In this document: one piece after another, positions 5,327 to 5,777 of the stretch
How positions within the stretch are numbered: position 1 is the stretch's first letter
Layout: every line of letters begins with the position of its first letter
Source of the DNA: Roseburia sp.
GTDB lineage: Bacteria; Bacillota; Clostridia; Lachnospirales; Lachnospiraceae
Length of the DNA: 5,777 bases
Direction of reading: 5' to 3'
Assembly: GCA_017621905.1 (NCBI GenBank)
Contig: JAGASC010000402.1
Location: forward strand, 1 to 5,777
Program-made: the position numbers and the translations under genes
The notes under the pieces: model-generated
Told to the model about the DNA's origin: nothing
The model's database searches: none
Seen by the model: the letters and a program-made list of their open reading frames with translations, nothing else

Positions 5327-5773
5327 ATGAAAATATTAGTAGACGCAGATGCCTGCCCGGTGGTAAACATTGTGGAACGGGTAGCAAAAAAATATGAATT
5401 GCCGGTAATTCTGCTGTGCGATACGAATCATGTATTGCAGTCAGATTACAGCGAGGTAAAAGTGATTGGAGCCGGTGCGGATGCGGTGGATTTTGCACTG
5501 GTAAATTTGTGTGCGCGGGGAGATATCGTGGTAACGCAGGATTATGGCGTGGCGGCGATGATTCTTGGCAAAGGAGCATATGGGATTCATCAGAGCGGCA
5601 AGTGGTATACCAATGAGAACATTGACCGGATGCTCATGGAGCGGCACATGGCAAAGAAAGCAAGGCGGGCCAGTGGGAAACATCATTTGAAAGGACCGGC
5701 GAAGCGAACGAGGGAAGATGACGAAAGGTTTGCGGAATCCTTTGAACGGCTGGTTAGGAATAGTGGGATATAG
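5327..5773 (+). CDS. yqxD: YaiI/YqxD family protein (DUF188, UPF0178)
   Basis: Soluble protein of 148 aa, full length for the family. It begins with the hallmark MKILVDADACPV (D6 and D8), followed by D52 and D55 (GADAVDFAL), D66 and D72 (GDIVVTQDYGVA), and ends with the family pattern KGPAKRTREDDERFAESFERL at about residues 122-142. DUF188 is related by fold to the PIN/NYN-type nucleases, and the conserved acidic residues would suit a metal-dependent nuclease site, but no activity is firmly established; this is inference from the fold. The basic stretch at 106-130 (many Lys, Arg, His) would suit nucleic acid binding. Start chosen by RBS spacing. It follows the TIGR04076 gene by 36 nt and most likely shares its mRNA; the two functions are not obviously linked. 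The window ends 4 nt after the stop codon, so its terminator is not visible. Confidence 0.92.
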   Translation: MKILVDADACPVVNIVERVAKKYELPVILLCDTNHVLQSDYSEVKVIGAGADAVDFALVNLCARGDIVVTQDYGVAAMILGKGAYGIHQSGKWYTNENIDRMLMERHMAKKARRASGKHHLKGPAKRTREDDERFAESFERLVRNSGI

Positions 5774-5777
5774 AAAA

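Noticed and set aside
5321..5329. TTG 5321 as the start of the YqxD protein
   Set aside because: The RBS would be only 1 nt away; the ATG at 5327 has 7 nt spacing and gives the exact family N-terminus.
5085..5579. 164-aa minus-strand ORF
   Set aside because: It lies antisense across two recognised genes, is Pro/His/Leu rich as shadows often are, and has no family likeness.
1..5777. Mobile element, CRISPR array, tRNA/rRNA or phage defence system
   Set aside because: I saw no terminal inverted repeats, transposase or integrase, spaced repeat array, cloverleaf-like segment or defence gene family in the window.

Overview
The window looks like chromosomal DNA from a Firmicute of the Clostridia, most probably a gut Lachnospiraceae-type bacterium. 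The signs are strong AGGAGG-type ribosome binding sites, two TTG starts, a sigma-A-type promoter (TTGACT - 18 nt - TATAAT), intrinsic terminators with T-runs, moderate GC, and the pairing of a carbohydrate ABC permease with cytoplasmic glycoside hydrolases. This assignment is inference from style and gene content; no rRNA or marker gene is present.

Layout, all genes on the + strand. (1) 1-311: C-terminal end of a carbohydrate ABC transporter permease (LplC/YtcP/MalG type), cut by the window edge. (2) 400-2046 and 2166-3809: two tandem paralogues of 548 and 547 aa, about 76% identical by hand count, with the signature residues of the GH127/DUF1680 zinc-cysteine glycoside hydrolases (E-x-C and a Cys-Cys pair). 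A perfect 11-bp hairpin with a T-rich tail lies between them. (3) 3918-4700: a Cof-type HAD-IIB phosphatase, preceded by a possible 7-codon leader ORF and followed by a terminator. (4) From 4807: a new transcription unit with a near-consensus promoter, a leader of about 130 nt with a small hairpin, a TIGR04076-family small protein (4976-5290) and a YaiI/YqxD (DUF188) protein (5327-5773). No gap without a gene exceeds 300 bases; the longest (4701-4975) holds a terminator, a promoter, a doubtful 25-codon ORF and the leader.

Working model (inference): the permease belongs to an importer for a plant-derived oligosaccharide or glycoside. The two enzymes lack signal peptides and would cleave the imported sugar in the cytoplasm, probably releasing a pentose such as L-arabinofuranose or a related residue. 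The HAD phosphatase may remove phosphate from a sugar phosphate of the same or general metabolism. The last two genes look like an unrelated housekeeping unit. The most interesting part is the tandem enzyme pair: the putative catalytic residues are fixed in both copies, but the segments between and just before them have changed sharply, which suggests the two copies act on different substrates.
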